Source: Actinomadura rayongensis
GTDB taxonomy: Bacteria; Actinomycetota; Actinomycetes; Streptosporangiales; Streptosporangiaceae
Assembly: GCF_009831215.1 (NCBI RefSeq)
Contig: NZ_WUTW01000005.1
Location: 310,001 to 374,000 of the forward strand
Reading direction: 5' to 3'
DNA: 64,000 bases
Positions 1 through 8,590 of the stretch are shown here, one piece after another. The notes under the pieces were generated by a model, which worked only from the letters and a program-made list of their open reading frames with translations, had not been told where the DNA came from and ran no database searches. Numbering within the stretch: position 1 is the stretch's first letter; every line of letters begins with the position of its first letter. The position numbers were made by a program, and so were the translations under genes.

Positions 1-1
1 C

Positions 2-2056
2 TTCGACGAGAACCACCCGCGCTGGGCCGAGGCCGCCGAGCTGCGCCAGCTCTACAACGACGACGTGGAGATCAAGCGCGTCATCGACACCGGGCTCGGC
101 ATCGAGGGCCTGACGCGCGGCACCGGCGTCCACGCGGCCGGCGTGATCCTGTCGTCGGAGCCGCTGATCGAGGTCATGCCGATCCACCAGCGGCCCGACG
201 ACGGCGCGCGCATCACCGGGTTCGACGGGCCGTCCTGCGAGGAGCTGGGCGCCCTCAAGATGGACTTCCTCGGCCTGCGCAACCTCACGATCCTCGGCGA
301 CGCCGTCGCGAACGTGAAGTCCAACCGGGGCGTCGACCTGGACATGGCGCAGGTGTCGCTGCACGACGACAAGACGTACGCGCTGCTGCGGGCGGGCTGG
401 ACGCTCGGCATCTTCCAGCTCGACTCCACGATGATGCGCGACCTCACCAAGCTGATGTCACCGACGGAGTTCGAGGACGTGTCGGCCGTCCTCGCCCTCG
501 GCCGTCCGGGGCCGATGGGCGCGAACGCGCACGTCAACTACGCGCTGCGCAAGGCGGGCCAGCAGCCCATCGAGCCGATCCACCCCGAGCTGAAGGACGC
601 GCTGGAACCGATCCTCGGCAACACCTACCACCTGGTCGTCTACCAGGAGCAGGTCATGGCCATCGCGCAGCAGCTCGCCGGGTACACGCTCGGCGGCGCG
701 GACATCCTCCGCCGCGCGATGGGCAAGAAGAAGAAGGCCGAGATGGACAAGCAGTGGGCCATCTTCTCGGAGGGAATGGCGAAGAACGGCTATTCCAAGG
801 AGGCGACACAGGCCGTCTGGGACGTCCTGGTGCCGTTCTCGGCCTACGGCTTCAACAAGTCCCACACCGCCGGGTACGGGCTCGTCAGCTACTGGACGGC
901 CTACCTCAAGGCGAATTACCCCGCCGAGTACATGGCGGCGCTGCTCACGTCCGTGGGCGACAACAAGGACAAGATGGCGGTGTACCTCGGCGAGTGCCGC
1001 CGCATGAAGGTCAAGGTCCTGCCGCCGGACGTGAACGAGAGCGTCGCGCGGTTCGCGGCGGTCGGCGACGACATCCGGTTCGGGCTGAACGCGATCCGCA
1101 ACGTCGGCGACAACGTCGTGGACGGCATCCTCAAGGGCCGCGAGGACGGCCCGTACGCCGATTTCAACGACTTCCTGTCCAAGGTGCCGATGCCGGTCTG
1201 CAACAAGCGGGCCATCGAATCGCTGATCAAGGCGGGCGCGTTCGACAGCCTCGGGCACGAGCGCAAGGCGCTGCTGTCGGTCCACGAACAGGCGATCGAC
1301 GCGGTCATCAGCGAGAAGAAGAACGCCGCGATGGGCCAGGACTCGCTGTTCGGCGGCATGGACGACGTCGCCGACGGCGGAGGCGGCTCGTTCTCCGTCG
1401 CCATTCCCACCGGCGACGAATGGGACAAGGCGACGCTGCTGCAGTTCGAGCGGGAAATGCTCGGCCTGTACGTCAGCTCGCACCCGCTGGACGGCGCGGA
1501 ACGCATTCTGGAGCGCGCCCGCGACATCTCGACCGCCGAGGCCGGCGCGGGCGGACGCGAGGGCATGGTCCGGCTGTCGGGGATCATCGCCGGCCTGGAC
1601 CGCAAGGTCACCAAGCAGGGCAACACCTGGGCGATCATCAAGCTGGAGGACCTGGAGGGCAGCATCGAGGTGCTGTTCTTCCCGAAGGTCTACCAGCTGT
1701 ACGCGCCGTCGCTCGCGCCGGACGTCGTGATCTCGGTCCTCGGCCGGATGAACGAACGCGACGGCAACGTGTCGATCCACGCGCAGGAGATGGAGGTGCT
1801 GGACGTCTCGGCCGCGACCGGCAAGGAGCCCCCGGTCGTGATCAGCGTCGCGATGGACCGGATCACCGAGCCGACCACGGCGGAGCTGAAGCGCATCCTC
1901 AAGGCCCACCCGGGCGACGCGCCGGTGCACCTGCAACTGCGACGGCACGGACGCAAGGGGCTGCTGGTGAACCTGGAGTACTTCCAGGTGCAGCCGAATC
2001 CGGGGCTTTTCGGCGACCTCAAGAGCCTGTTCGGAGCCGGTTCCGTGACGCAGTGA
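2..2056 (+). CDS. dnaE: DNA polymerase III alpha subunit, 3' part (5' end outside window)
   Basis: C-terminal 684 residues of the replicative polymerase catalytic subunit; the reading frame is open from base 2, so the PHP domain and first part of the palm lie upstream of the window. Visible are GTGVHAAGVILS, then KMDFLGLRNLTIL, whose Asp matches the third catalytic aspartate of the C-family palm (family knowledge). Next come the fingers region with YGFNKSHTAGYGLVSYWTAY, a helix-hairpin-helix region (RFGLNAIRNVGDNVVDGIL), and an OB-fold segment near the end (RKVTKQGNTWAIIKLEDLEG, then EVLFFPKVY). The order and length match DnaE1 rather than the shorter error-prone ImuC/DnaE2 type, although the missing N-terminus prevents full proof. 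Confidence 0.97.
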   Translation, partial: FDENHPRWAEAAELRQLYNDDVEIKRVIDTGLGIEGLTRGTGVHAAGVILSSEPLIEVMPIHQRPDDGARITGFDGPSCEELGALKMDFLGLRNLTILGDAVANVKSNRGVDLDMAQVSLHDDKTYALLRAGWTLGIFQLDSTMMRDLTKLMSPTEFEDVSAVLALGRPGPMGANAHVNYALRKAGQQPIEPIHPELKDALEPILGNTYHLVVYQEQVMAIAQQLAGYTLGGADILRRAMGKKKKAEMDKQWAIFSEGMAKNGYSKEATQAVWDVLVPFSAYGFNKSHTAGYGLVSYWTAYLKANYPAEYMAALLTSVGDNKDKMAVYLGECRRMKVKVLPPDVNESVARFAAVGDDIRFGLNAIRNVGDNVVDGILKGREDGPYADFNDFLSKVPMPVCNKRAIESLIKAGAFDSLGHERKALLSVHEQAIDAVISEKKNAAMGQDSLFGGMDDVADGGGGSFSVAIPTGDEWDKATLLQFEREMLGLYVSSHPLDGAERILERARDISTAEAGAGGREGMVRLSGIIAGLDRKVTKQGNTWAIIKLEDLEGSIEVLFFPKVYQLYAPSLAPDVVISVLGRMNERDGNVSIHAQEMEVLDVSAATGKEPPVVISVAMDRITEPTTAELKRILKAHPGDAPVHLQLRRHGRKGLLVNLEYFQVQPNPGLFGDLKSLFGAGSVTQ

Positions 2057-2130
2057 GCGCGTTTCTCCTGTTCGGAGCGTTCTCACCGTCCGGCCATCCC
2101 GCGTTCGTGACCGCCCGGTAAGTTGCGTGC

Positions 2131-3051
2131 GTGACAACCTTCGGGGGGACCGTGGAGATTCACGGTCATCGGGGGGCGCGGGGGCTGCGGCCGGAGAACA
2201 CGCTGCCCGGTTTCGTCCACGCGCTCGATCTCGGCGTCGACGCCGTCGAACTGGACGTGGGGATGACCGCCGACGGCGTGGTCGTGCTCAACCACGACCA
2301 GGTGCTGTCGGCGGTGAACCTCGCCGACACCGGGCCGGCCGTGCCGGGTGATCCGCTGTTCCCGTACGTGGGGCGGGCGCTCGGGGATCTGACGCTCGCG
2401 CAGGTCCGGACGCTGGACGCGAGCGCGCGGCGGCCCGTGGCCGGGACGGCCGACCCGTTCGCGTTGACGCAGCGCGCGGTGCCCGGCACGGGGCTGCCGA
2501 CGCTGGCCGAGGCGTGCGCGCTGCTCGGGCCGTCCGGGCGGGTGGAGCTGGCGGTCGAGCTGAAGACCGATCCGGACTGGCCGGAGGCGCGGGTGCGGCG
2601 CTTCACCGCCGCCGTGGCGGACGTCCTCGCCGCGCACGATCTGACGTCCCGCAGCCGTCTGCTGGCCTTCGACTGGCGCGTCCTCGCCGCGGCGGCGCAC
2701 TGCGCGCCGTCCCTGGGGCGCGTCGCGCTGATCGAGCGCAAAACGCTGCGGCCCGGCACGCGCTGGCTGGCGGGGCTTCCCCCGGCCGACCCGGTGGGCG
2801 CGGCCCTGGCCATCGGCGCCACAGTCCTGTCGCCCGAACGCCACCTGACGACCCCGGCCCTGCTCGCCGACGCCCACGCGGTGGCCCTTCCCGTGGCCGT
2901 CTGGACGGTCAACGACCCCGCCGAGATGGCCTGGCTCACCCGTCTGGGCGCCGACGCGATCGTGACCGACTACCCCGACCGCCTCCGCGCCGTCCTCAAG
3001 GCCCTGAACCACCCCCTCCCGTCGCCCACCCCCGTCCCCACCCCCGTCTGA
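2131..3051 (+). CDS. Glycerophosphodiester phosphodiesterase
   Basis: 306-residue GDPD-family enzyme that hydrolyses glycerophosphodiesters to glycerol 3-phosphate and an alcohol. The TIM-barrel signature is near the N-terminus: HGHRGARGLRPENTLPGF (catalytic His-Arg, then Glu-Asn), followed by VELDVGMTADGVVVLNHD, which supplies the metal-binding Glu/Asp and the second catalytic His. The C-terminal VWTVNDPAEMAWLTRLGADA, followed by IVTDYPD, is also typical. The start is GTG at 2131. There is no signal peptide, so a cytoplasmic location is likely. It lies 74 bases after dnaE on the same strand. Its substrate class cannot be told from sequence. Confidence 0.93.
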   Translation: MTTFGGTVEIHGHRGARGLRPENTLPGFVHALDLGVDAVELDVGMTADGVVVLNHDQVLSAVNLADTGPAVPGDPLFPYVGRALGDLTLAQVRTLDASARRPVAGTADPFALTQRAVPGTGLPTLAEACALLGPSGRVELAVELKTDPDWPEARVRRFTAAVADVLAAHDLTSRSRLLAFDWRVLAAAAHCAPSLGRVALIERKTLRPGTRWLAGLPPADPVGAALAIGATVLSPERHLTTPALLADAHAVALPVAVWTVNDPAEMAWLTRLGADAIVTDYPDRLRAVLKALNHPLPSPTPVPTPV

Positions 3052-3078
3052 CCCCCGCTCCCGTCCGCGCCATCAAAT

Positions 3079-3092
3079 AGACATGTTTGTCT
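3079..3092. promoter_or_regulatory. Small dyad AGACA-N4-TGTCT upstream of the DUF6585-like gene
   Basis: The 5-base arms AGACA and TGTCT are separated by TGTT in an AT-richer pocket, 77 bases before the ATG at 3169. Dyads of this size and base content are common TetR-type operators, but no cognate regulator is adjacent. This is a site prediction only. Confidence 0.3.
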
Positions 3093-3168
3093 GATAGCGT
3101 CCCGCGCTGGGTGTGGTGCCGGAGGGTCGGTGCCGTGTCGACGGTGTGCGGAGCGCGAGGGAGCCGGG

Positions 3169-3963
3169 ATGGCCGGGCACGTGGCGGGCGAGTTGGCCGT
3201 GCAGATGGACCAGGTGGCAGAGCGGGCCGGGCTCGGGGGTCGGCGTGGGGTTTATGCGGGGGCTCAGCCGGACGGGGGGTCGATCCGGTTCTCGCTTATC
3301 GCGGCGGTTGTGTGCGCGGTGCTGGCGGTCCTGCTGTTCGCTGCGGGGAGCGCCTTCGGGATGTTCTTCGTTCTGATCGCGGTGATCGCTGTTTGTCTGT
3401 GGGTCTCCGAGCTGTCGACCGCTTCCAAGAACACTCGGTTCGGTCTTCACCTTTACGAGCGCGGGCTTGTCGCCGCTGTCAAAGGTGGGACGCACGCCGT
3501 TCGCTATGACCGGACCGAGGTGTTCCAGAGCAGTCTTCGGCATACCGGGGTGGCCGGGTACACGGACTACACCTACAAGCTCACCACTGTGGACGGTGGG
3601 CAGGTGACGCTCCAGGGGCGCAACGGCGGGACGCCCGCGACCGGGAAGTTCGAGCGGCACGACGAGTGGGGGACGGCGCTTCAGGAGGCCGTGACCCGCG
3701 TCCGGCTTCCGGGCGCGCTCGATCGGCTGAACGCCGGGCAGCGCGTCGAGTTCGGCAGGCTGTGGGTGACGCGGGACGAGGTCGGCTCCGCCAAGGGCGT
3801 CATCCGCTGGCACGACGTCGAGGACCTGCAGATCATCCAGGGCTTTCTCAAGTTCAAGGTCGCGGGCAAGTGGCGGGCGCCGGTCAGCGCTTCGGTGTCC
3901 GGCATTCCGAACCTGTACGTGTTCCTCGGCATCGCCGACCGGCTGCGGGGACGCGTGCGCTGA
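3169..3963 (+). CDS. Membrane-anchored DUF6585-like protein
   Basis: 264-residue protein of unknown function. After about 35 hydrophilic residues come two closely spaced membrane segments (SLIAAVVCAVLAVLLFAAG and FGMFFVLIAVIAVCLWV). They are followed by a soluble beta-rich region with FGLHLYERGLVAAV, VRYDRTEVFQ and VIRWHDVEDLQIIQGFLKF, which resembles a duplicated PH-like fold seen in the actinobacterial DUF6585 group. I chose ATG 3169 over the GTG 13 codons earlier because GAGGGAG lies just upstream and the extra residues look non-coding. A regulatory dyad precedes it. The family name is recognised from overall pattern, not from a search. Confidence 0.72.
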   Translation: MAGHVAGELAVQMDQVAERAGLGGRRGVYAGAQPDGGSIRFSLIAAVVCAVLAVLLFAAGSAFGMFFVLIAVIAVCLWVSELSTASKNTRFGLHLYERGLVAAVKGGTHAVRYDRTEVFQSSLRHTGVAGYTDYTYKLTTVDGGQVTLQGRNGGTPATGKFERHDEWGTALQEAVTRVRLPGALDRLNAGQRVEFGRLWVTRDEVGSAKGVIRWHDVEDLQIIQGFLKFKVAGKWRAPVSASVSGIPNLYVFLGIADRLRGRVR

Positions 3964-4018
3964 TCCGTCGCTCCGCCGGCGCCGACCAGAGCGGGTAAAC
4001 GGTGAGAACGTCGCGTTC

Positions 4019-4756
4019 TCAGCCCTTGGGCGCGTACTCGAAGAAGCGGCCCAGGTCGCGGAAGCCCACGGCCGCGTAGACGCGTTCGGCCATTTCCGTT
4101 GATTGCAGGCTGGCGGTCCGGCAGCCGCGCGCTCGCGCGTTGTGGGCGTGCAGGACGGTCAGCGCCGTGCCCAGCCCCCGGCGGCGGGCGTGCTCCAGCG
4201 TTCCCACGTTGTAGATTCCGCAGTCGTCGTGGTGGTCGAAGGCCATCGCCGTCGCGGCGTTCTCGCCGTCCAGGCGGGCGATCAGGACGTGGAAGGCGGT
4301 GCTGTCCGCCTTTTCCAGAAGGCCCGGGGGCGTGCCGAGGACGCGCAGGTACTCCGACCAGTCCGGCGGGCCCAGGTCGATGTCCGGGACGGGCGCGCTG
4401 AGGTCGTCGAGCACCATGCCCATCACGCGCGACGACTCGGCGAAGGTGTAGCCGCGCCGCTCGATGTCGTCGCGCAGCGCCTTGTCACTCTCGTGCACCC
4501 AGGCGGCGAAGTGGGTGACGCCGGCTTCCGCGTACGCGTTTTCCATCGCGTCCAGCGCGGCCGTGCGCGCGGCGGCGTCCAGGTCGCGTTCCAGCAGCGC
4601 GTTGTTGTAGACGGCGCGTTCAGGGCCGGCCGGGAAGACGGCCGCAGAGACGCCGGGGAAATGCCGGACGGCCGCGTCGGGCGCTCCGCGCGCGTACTCC
4701 TGCCAGGACGCCAGCAGCGTCGCGGCGCCGCGACGGTAGAGATCAGCATCGTCCAC
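4019..4756 (-). CDS. GNAT-family N-acetyltransferase
   Basis: 245-residue protein with a C-terminal GNAT fold: YNVGTLEHARRRGLGTAL is the acetyl-CoA-binding motif A (R-R-x-G-x-G) and SLQSTEMAERVYAAVGFRDL is motif B. The N-terminal half (LYRRGAATLLASWQEYARGA) is a less conserved GNAT-like region seen in many actinomycete acetyltransferases. The start is GTG 4756, chosen for a GGGGGAGG ribosome site; longer readings run into the terminator hairpin upstream. It is a separate unit downstream of the bkd operon. The acceptor substrate is unknown. Confidence 0.82.
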   Translation of the reverse strand: MDDADLYRRGAATLLASWQEYARGAPDAAVRHFPGVSAAVFPAGPERAVYNNALLERDLDAAARTAALDAMENAYAEAGVTHFAAWVHESDKALRDDIERRGYTFAESSRVMGMVLDDLSAPVPDIDLGPPDWSEYLRVLGTPPGLLEKADSTAFHVLIARLDGENAATAMAFDHHDDCGIYNVGTLEHARRRGLGTALTVLHAHNARARGCRTASLQSTEMAERVYAAVGFRDLGRFFEYAPKG

Positions 4757-4850
4757 CGCGCAGCCTCCCCCCAGACGCCGCCCGCGGGCGGCCCTCCGAC
4801 CGAACGGTCGCCACCCTCGCACTCGGCGGGCCCCGCCCGAAACTGCTTTT

Positions 4851-4880
4851 CCCGGCGGGTGGGCGCGGCCACCCGCCGGG
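4851..4880 (-). terminator. Hairpin terminator after bkdC
   Basis: Perfect 12-base-pair stem (CCCGGCGGGTGG with CCACCCGCCGGG) around a six-base loop, ten bases beyond the bkdC stop. It probably ends the bkd transcript before the GNAT gene. There is no clear U-tract on the minus strand, which is usual in high-GC actinomycetes. Confidence 0.6.
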
Positions 4881-4889
4881 CGTCGAGCG

Positions 4890-6326
4890 TCAGGAGCGGG
4901 CCAGCAGGGTGAGCGGGTCCTCGAGCATGTCCCCGACGTCGCGGAGGAGCTTCGAGCCCTCCTCCCCATCCAGGATCCTGTGGTCGAAGGACAGCGCGAG
5001 CGTGGTGACCTTGCGGATCGCCAGCTCGCCCTCGTGGACCCACGGCAGGTCGCGGATCCGGCCGAACGCCAGGATCGCGGCCTCGCCCGGGGTGAGGATC
5101 GGGGTTCCGGCGTCGATGCCGAAGACCCCGATGTTGGTGATCGTGATCGTGCCGCCGGTGAGGGACGCCGGGGTGGACCTGCCCGCCCGGGCCGTCTCGG
5201 CGAGCGCCGTCAGGGCGCGGGCCAGGTCCGGCAGGGAGAGCGTCTGGGCGTCCTTGACGTTCGGGACGAGCAGGCCCCGATCGGTCGCCGCCGCGATCCC
5301 CAGGTTCACCGACGGGTGGACGACGATCGCGTCGCCGTCCCACGTCGCGTTCGCCGTCGGGTGGCGGCGCGCCGCCGCGATCAGGGCCTTGGCCACGAAC
5401 AGCAGCGGGGAGACCTTGACGTCGGCGAAGTCGGGCGACGTCCGCAGGCGGGCGACCGCGTCCATCGTCGGCGTGACGTCCACCTGGAGGAACTCGGTGA
5501 CGTGCGGCGCCGTGAACGCCGACTCCACCATCGCCGCCGCCATCGCCTTGCGGACGCCCTTCACCGGGATCCGCTCCCCCGCCGCGGACGCCGCAGACCC
5601 GGCCCGCGCCGCGGGCGCCGTCGGCGCGGCGGACCCGTCGGGCGCCGCGGGCGCCGTCGGCGAGGCAGGCGCGGGCGGGGCTTCCAGGGCCGCGCGGACG
5701 TCGTCGCGGGTGATCGTGCCGGCCGGGCCGCTGCCGGTCAGGGTCGTCAGGTCCACGCCGAGGTCGCGCGCCATCTTGCGGACGGGCGGCTTGGCGAGCG
5801 TCGCGGCCCGTCCGTCCACAGGCTGTGGACGAGCGTGCCCGGCCTTGCGCGGACGCCGCTTCGTCGCGCCCGGCTTCACTCCGTACCCCACCAGCACCGG
5901 CTGCCGCTTCGGCTCCTCCGGCGGCGCCTGCGGGACCAGGTCCTCCTTGAGGTCCGCAGGCTGGGCGGGCAGCGGCTCCGGCTCGGGCGCCGCGGGCTCC
6001 GCGACGTCCGGCGCCGGCGCGTCCGGGGCGGGCGCGGCCGACTCCGGCGCGGCCGTCGCGGCGGCGGGCGCGTCGACGGCGGCGGCGTCGGCCACGGCGA
6101 TGATCGGCTCGCCCACGTCGACCGTCGCGCCCTCGGCGGCGAACAGCTCGCTCACCACCCCGTCGAACGGGCACGGCAGTTCAACGATCGCCTTGGCCGT
6201 CTCGATCTCCACGATCGTCTGGTTGACCTCCACGGTGTCGCCGACCGCCACGTGCCACTTGACGATCTCCGCCTCGGTCAGCCCCTCGCCCACGTCGGGC
6301 AGCTTGAACAGGTGCACGCCGCTCAC
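4890..6326 (-). CDS. bkdC: Branched-chain 2-oxoacid dehydrogenase E2 (dihydrolipoyl acyltransferase)
   Basis: 478-residue E2 core enzyme, which accepts the acyl group from E1 on a swinging lipoyl arm and passes it to CoA. Domains in order: one lipoyl domain (about 1-80) with lipoyl-lysine in EIETAKAIVELP; a long Ala/Pro linker; a peripheral subunit-binding domain with VRKMARDLGVDLTTLTGSGP; a second Ala/Pro linker; and the catalytic domain ending in SFDHRILDGEEGSKLLRD, with the catalytic His and Asp. The GTG start at 6326 overlaps the bkdB stop by four bases (GTGA), so translation is coupled. Only one lipoyl domain is present. No E3 gene is adjacent, so a shared lipoamide dehydrogenase is expected elsewhere. 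Confidence 0.94.
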   Translation of the reverse strand: MSGVHLFKLPDVGEGLTEAEIVKWHVAVGDTVEVNQTIVEIETAKAIVELPCPFDGVVSELFAAEGATVDVGEPIIAVADAAAVDAPAAATAAPESAAPAPDAPAPDVAEPAAPEPEPLPAQPADLKEDLVPQAPPEEPKRQPVLVGYGVKPGATKRRPRKAGHARPQPVDGRAATLAKPPVRKMARDLGVDLTTLTGSGPAGTITRDDVRAALEAPPAPASPTAPAAPDGSAAPTAPAARAGSAASAAGERIPVKGVRKAMAAAMVESAFTAPHVTEFLQVDVTPTMDAVARLRTSPDFADVKVSPLLFVAKALIAAARRHPTANATWDGDAIVVHPSVNLGIAAATDRGLLVPNVKDAQTLSLPDLARALTALAETARAGRSTPASLTGGTITITNIGVFGIDAGTPILTPGEAAILAFGRIRDLPWVHEGELAIRKVTTLALSFDHRILDGEEGSKLLRDVGDMLEDPLTLLARS

Positions 6327-7306
6327 CACGCGAAGGTCCGGTCGACGGCGTCCAGGACGCGGTCGAGGTCGGGCAGGTAGTGGTCCTCCAGCCGGGACGG
6401 CGGGTAGGGCGTCGAGAACCCGCCGACCCGCAGCACCGGCGCCTCCAGCCGGTAGAAGCACCGCTCGGTGATCCGCGCGGCCAGCTCCGCGCCGAACCCG
6501 GCGAACACCGGCGCCTCGTGGACGACGACGCAGCGTCCCGTCCGCGCGACGGACGCCTCCACGGTGTCCACGTCGAGCGGGTTGAGCGACCGCAGGTCGA
6601 TGACCTCCAGGGAGCGGCCCTCGGCGGCGGCAGCGGCGGCGGCCTCCAGGCACGTCTTCACCGACGGCCCGTAGGCGAGCACCGTCACGTCGTCGCCCGG
6701 CTGGACGACCTGAGCCGCATGCAGATCCGGCAGATCGGACAGGGCGACGTCGGTGGAGACCTCCGCCTTGTCCCAGTACCGCCGCTTGGGCTCGAAGAAG
6801 ATCACCGGGTCCGGCGAGGCGATGGCGCGGCGGATCATCGTGTACGCGTCCGCCGCGTTGGAGCACGCCACGACCCGCAGCCCGGCCGTGTGCGCGAAGT
6901 ACGCCTCCGGCGACTCCGAGTGGTGCTCGACCGCGCCGATGCCGCCGCCGCACGGGATCCGCACGACGACCGGCAGCTTCACCGCCCCGAGCGACCGCAG
7001 GTGCATCTTGGCGAGCTGCGTGATGATCTGGTCGGCGGCCGGGAACACGAACCCGTCGAACTGGATCTCGCAGACGGGGCGGTAGCCGCGCAGCGCGAGT
7101 CCGATGGCCGTCCCGACGATCCCGGACTCGGCGAGCGGCGTGTCGATCACCCGCTCCTCCCCGAAGTCCTTCTGGAGCCCGTCGGTGACGCGGAAGACGC
7201 CGCCGAGCCGCCCGACGTCCTCGCCCATGACGAGGACCTTCGGGTCGTCCTCCATCGCGCGCCGCATGCCCTCGTTGAGCGCGCGGCCGAGCGTCAGGGT
7301 CGTCAT
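6323..7306 (-). CDS. bkdB: Branched-chain 2-oxoacid dehydrogenase E1 beta subunit
   Basis: 327-residue beta subunit of the thiamine-diphosphate-dependent decarboxylase. Typical features are VLVMGEDVGRLGGVFRVTDG, RVIDTPLAESGIVGTAIGLA, the His pair in GAVEHHSESPEAYFAHTAGL, and the C-terminal transketolase fold (TGRCVVVHEAP). The ATG at 7306 shares one base with the bkdA stop (TGATG). With BkdA it forms the E1 heterotetramer that decarboxylates keto acids from Val, Leu and Ile, which also supplies primers for iso- and anteiso-fatty acids (established for actinomycetes). Assignment to BKDH rather than PDH rests on the E1 alpha sequence. Confidence 0.94.
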   Translation of the reverse strand: MTTLTLGRALNEGMRRAMEDDPKVLVMGEDVGRLGGVFRVTDGLQKDFGEERVIDTPLAESGIVGTAIGLALRGYRPVCEIQFDGFVFPAADQIITQLAKMHLRSLGAVKLPVVVRIPCGGGIGAVEHHSESPEAYFAHTAGLRVVACSNAADAYTMIRRAIASPDPVIFFEPKRRYWDKAEVSTDVALSDLPDLHAAQVVQPGDDVTVLAYGPSVKTCLEAAAAAAAEGRSLEVIDLRSLNPLDVDTVEASVARTGRCVVVHEAPVFAGFGAELAARITERCFYRLEAPVLRVGGFSTPYPPSRLEDHYLPDLDRVLDAVDRTFAW

Positions 7307-8421
7307 CAGGCCACCTCCTCCTCGAACGAGGCGAGGTAGGCCGCGAACGCCTCCTGCTCCTCGGTCATCAGCGCGTGCGGCGCCGCGTAGACGTTCTCGA
7401 AGATCGCCTCGGGGCGCGGGTCGGGCAGCGCGCGGCAGCGCGTCCGCAGGTCGGCGGCGATGTCCTTGCCCTCGGCCTCGACGGACGCGAGGAACGCGTC
7501 GTCGGCGAGGCCGGAGCGGCGCAGGTAGGCCCGGACGCGCTCGATGGGGTCCTTGAGCTTCCACGCCTCCTCGTCCGTCCGGAGCCGGTACCGCGTGGGG
7601 TCGTCGGTGGTGGTGTGGGCGCCCATCCGGTAGGTGTACGCCTCGACGAGCGTCGGTCCCTGGCCCGTCCGGGCGTTCTCCAGCGCGCGGCGGGTGACGG
7701 CGAGGCACGCGAACACGTCGTTGCCGTCCACCCGGACGCCCGGGAACCCGAAGCCCTGCGCCCGCCGGTACAGCGGGATGCGGCTCTGGCGCTCCAGCGG
7801 CTCGGAGATGGCCCACTGGTTGTTCTGGCAGAAGAACACGACCGGCGCGTTGAACACCGACGCGAACACGAACGCCTCGTTGACGTCGCCCTGGGACGTG
7901 GCCCCGTCGCCGAAGTAGGCGATGGCGGCCCCGGCGTTCGGTGTGCCGAGCAGCCCATCGCGCTGGATCCCCATCGCGTAGCCCGCCGCGTGGAGCGTCT
8001 GGCTGCCGATGACGATGGTGTAGAGGTGGAAGCCGTGCTCGGCGGGGTCCCAGCCGGCGTGGTTGACGCCCCGGAACATTCCGAGCAGCTTCAGTGGGTC
8101 GACGCCCCGGCAGTAGGCGACGCCGTGCTCCCGGTACGTCGGGAACACCATGTCCTGGGCGGTGAGCGCGCGGCCGGAGCCGATCTGCGCGGCCTCCTGG
8201 CCGAGCAGCGACGCCCACAGCCCGAGTTCGCCCTGCCGGGTGAGGGCGACGGCCTCCCGGTCGATCGCCCGGACGAGCACCAGGTCGCGGTAGAGACCGC
8301 GCACGTCCTCGGCGGACAGGTCCAGCGGGTAGTCCGGGTGCTCGACGCGCTCGCCCTCCGGTGTGAGGAGCTGGACGAGCCCGCCCTCCGGGGGCCGGTC
8401 GCGCATGGAGTCGATCGTCAT
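7306..8421 (-). CDS. bkdA: Branched-chain 2-oxoacid dehydrogenase E1 alpha subunit
   Basis: 371-residue alpha subunit carrying the thiamine diphosphate motif GDGATSQGDVNEAFVFAS ... NN. Other family markers are GELGLWASLLGQEAAQIGSG, VFPTYREHGVAYCRGVDP and NHAGWDPAEHGFHLYTIVIG, which are close to Streptomyces-type BkdA. I chose ATG 8421 because AGGAGG lies eight bases upstream; the open frame continues to 8538 but the extra residues do not look conserved. It is the first gene of bkdA-bkdB-bkdC, so the promoter should lie in 8422-8590. Confidence 0.94.
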   Translation of the reverse strand: MTIDSMRDRPPEGGLVQLLTPEGERVEHPDYPLDLSAEDVRGLYRDLVLVRAIDREAVALTRQGELGLWASLLGQEAAQIGSGRALTAQDMVFPTYREHGVAYCRGVDPLKLLGMFRGVNHAGWDPAEHGFHLYTIVIGSQTLHAAGYAMGIQRDGLLGTPNAGAAIAYFGDGATSQGDVNEAFVFASVFNAPVVFFCQNNQWAISEPLERQSRIPLYRRAQGFGFPGVRVDGNDVFACLAVTRRALENARTGQGPTLVEAYTYRMGAHTTTDDPTRYRLRTDEEAWKLKDPIERVRAYLRRSGLADDAFLASVEAEGKDIAADLRTRCRALPDPRPEAIFENVYAAPHALMTEEQEAFAAYLASFEEEVA

Positions 8422-8523
8422 TGATGACCCTCCTGGTTCGGGGTCCCGGACGCGGGGTCGCCGCAGCCGGGACCGGCCTCGGAGGCTCCACCCCGGGTGG
8501 GGGATGAAAGCCACATAAGCCAT

Positions 8524-8539
8524 CGTGACAGACATCACG
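8524..8539. promoter_or_regulatory. Dyad CGTGA-N6-TCACG in the bkd upstream region
   Basis: Five-base inverted repeat 103 bases upstream of bkdA, within the 169-base gap to the next gene. bkd operons are often controlled by Lrp/AsnC-type BkdR, but no regulator gene is adjacent. Nothing else is evident in the gap. Confidence 0.25.
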
Positions 8540-8590
8540 CCCCGGGGCGCAACCCCCGATGACCAGTTCCTACCCGCGTCCCGCCGACCG

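Noticed and set aside
458..2137. 559-codon minus-strand frame opposite dnaE
   Set aside because: Shadow of dnaE; no recognisable protein.
8422..8538. Longer N-terminus for BkdA
   Set aside because: The open frame continues, but the ATG at 8421 has a strong ribosome site and homologues start there.
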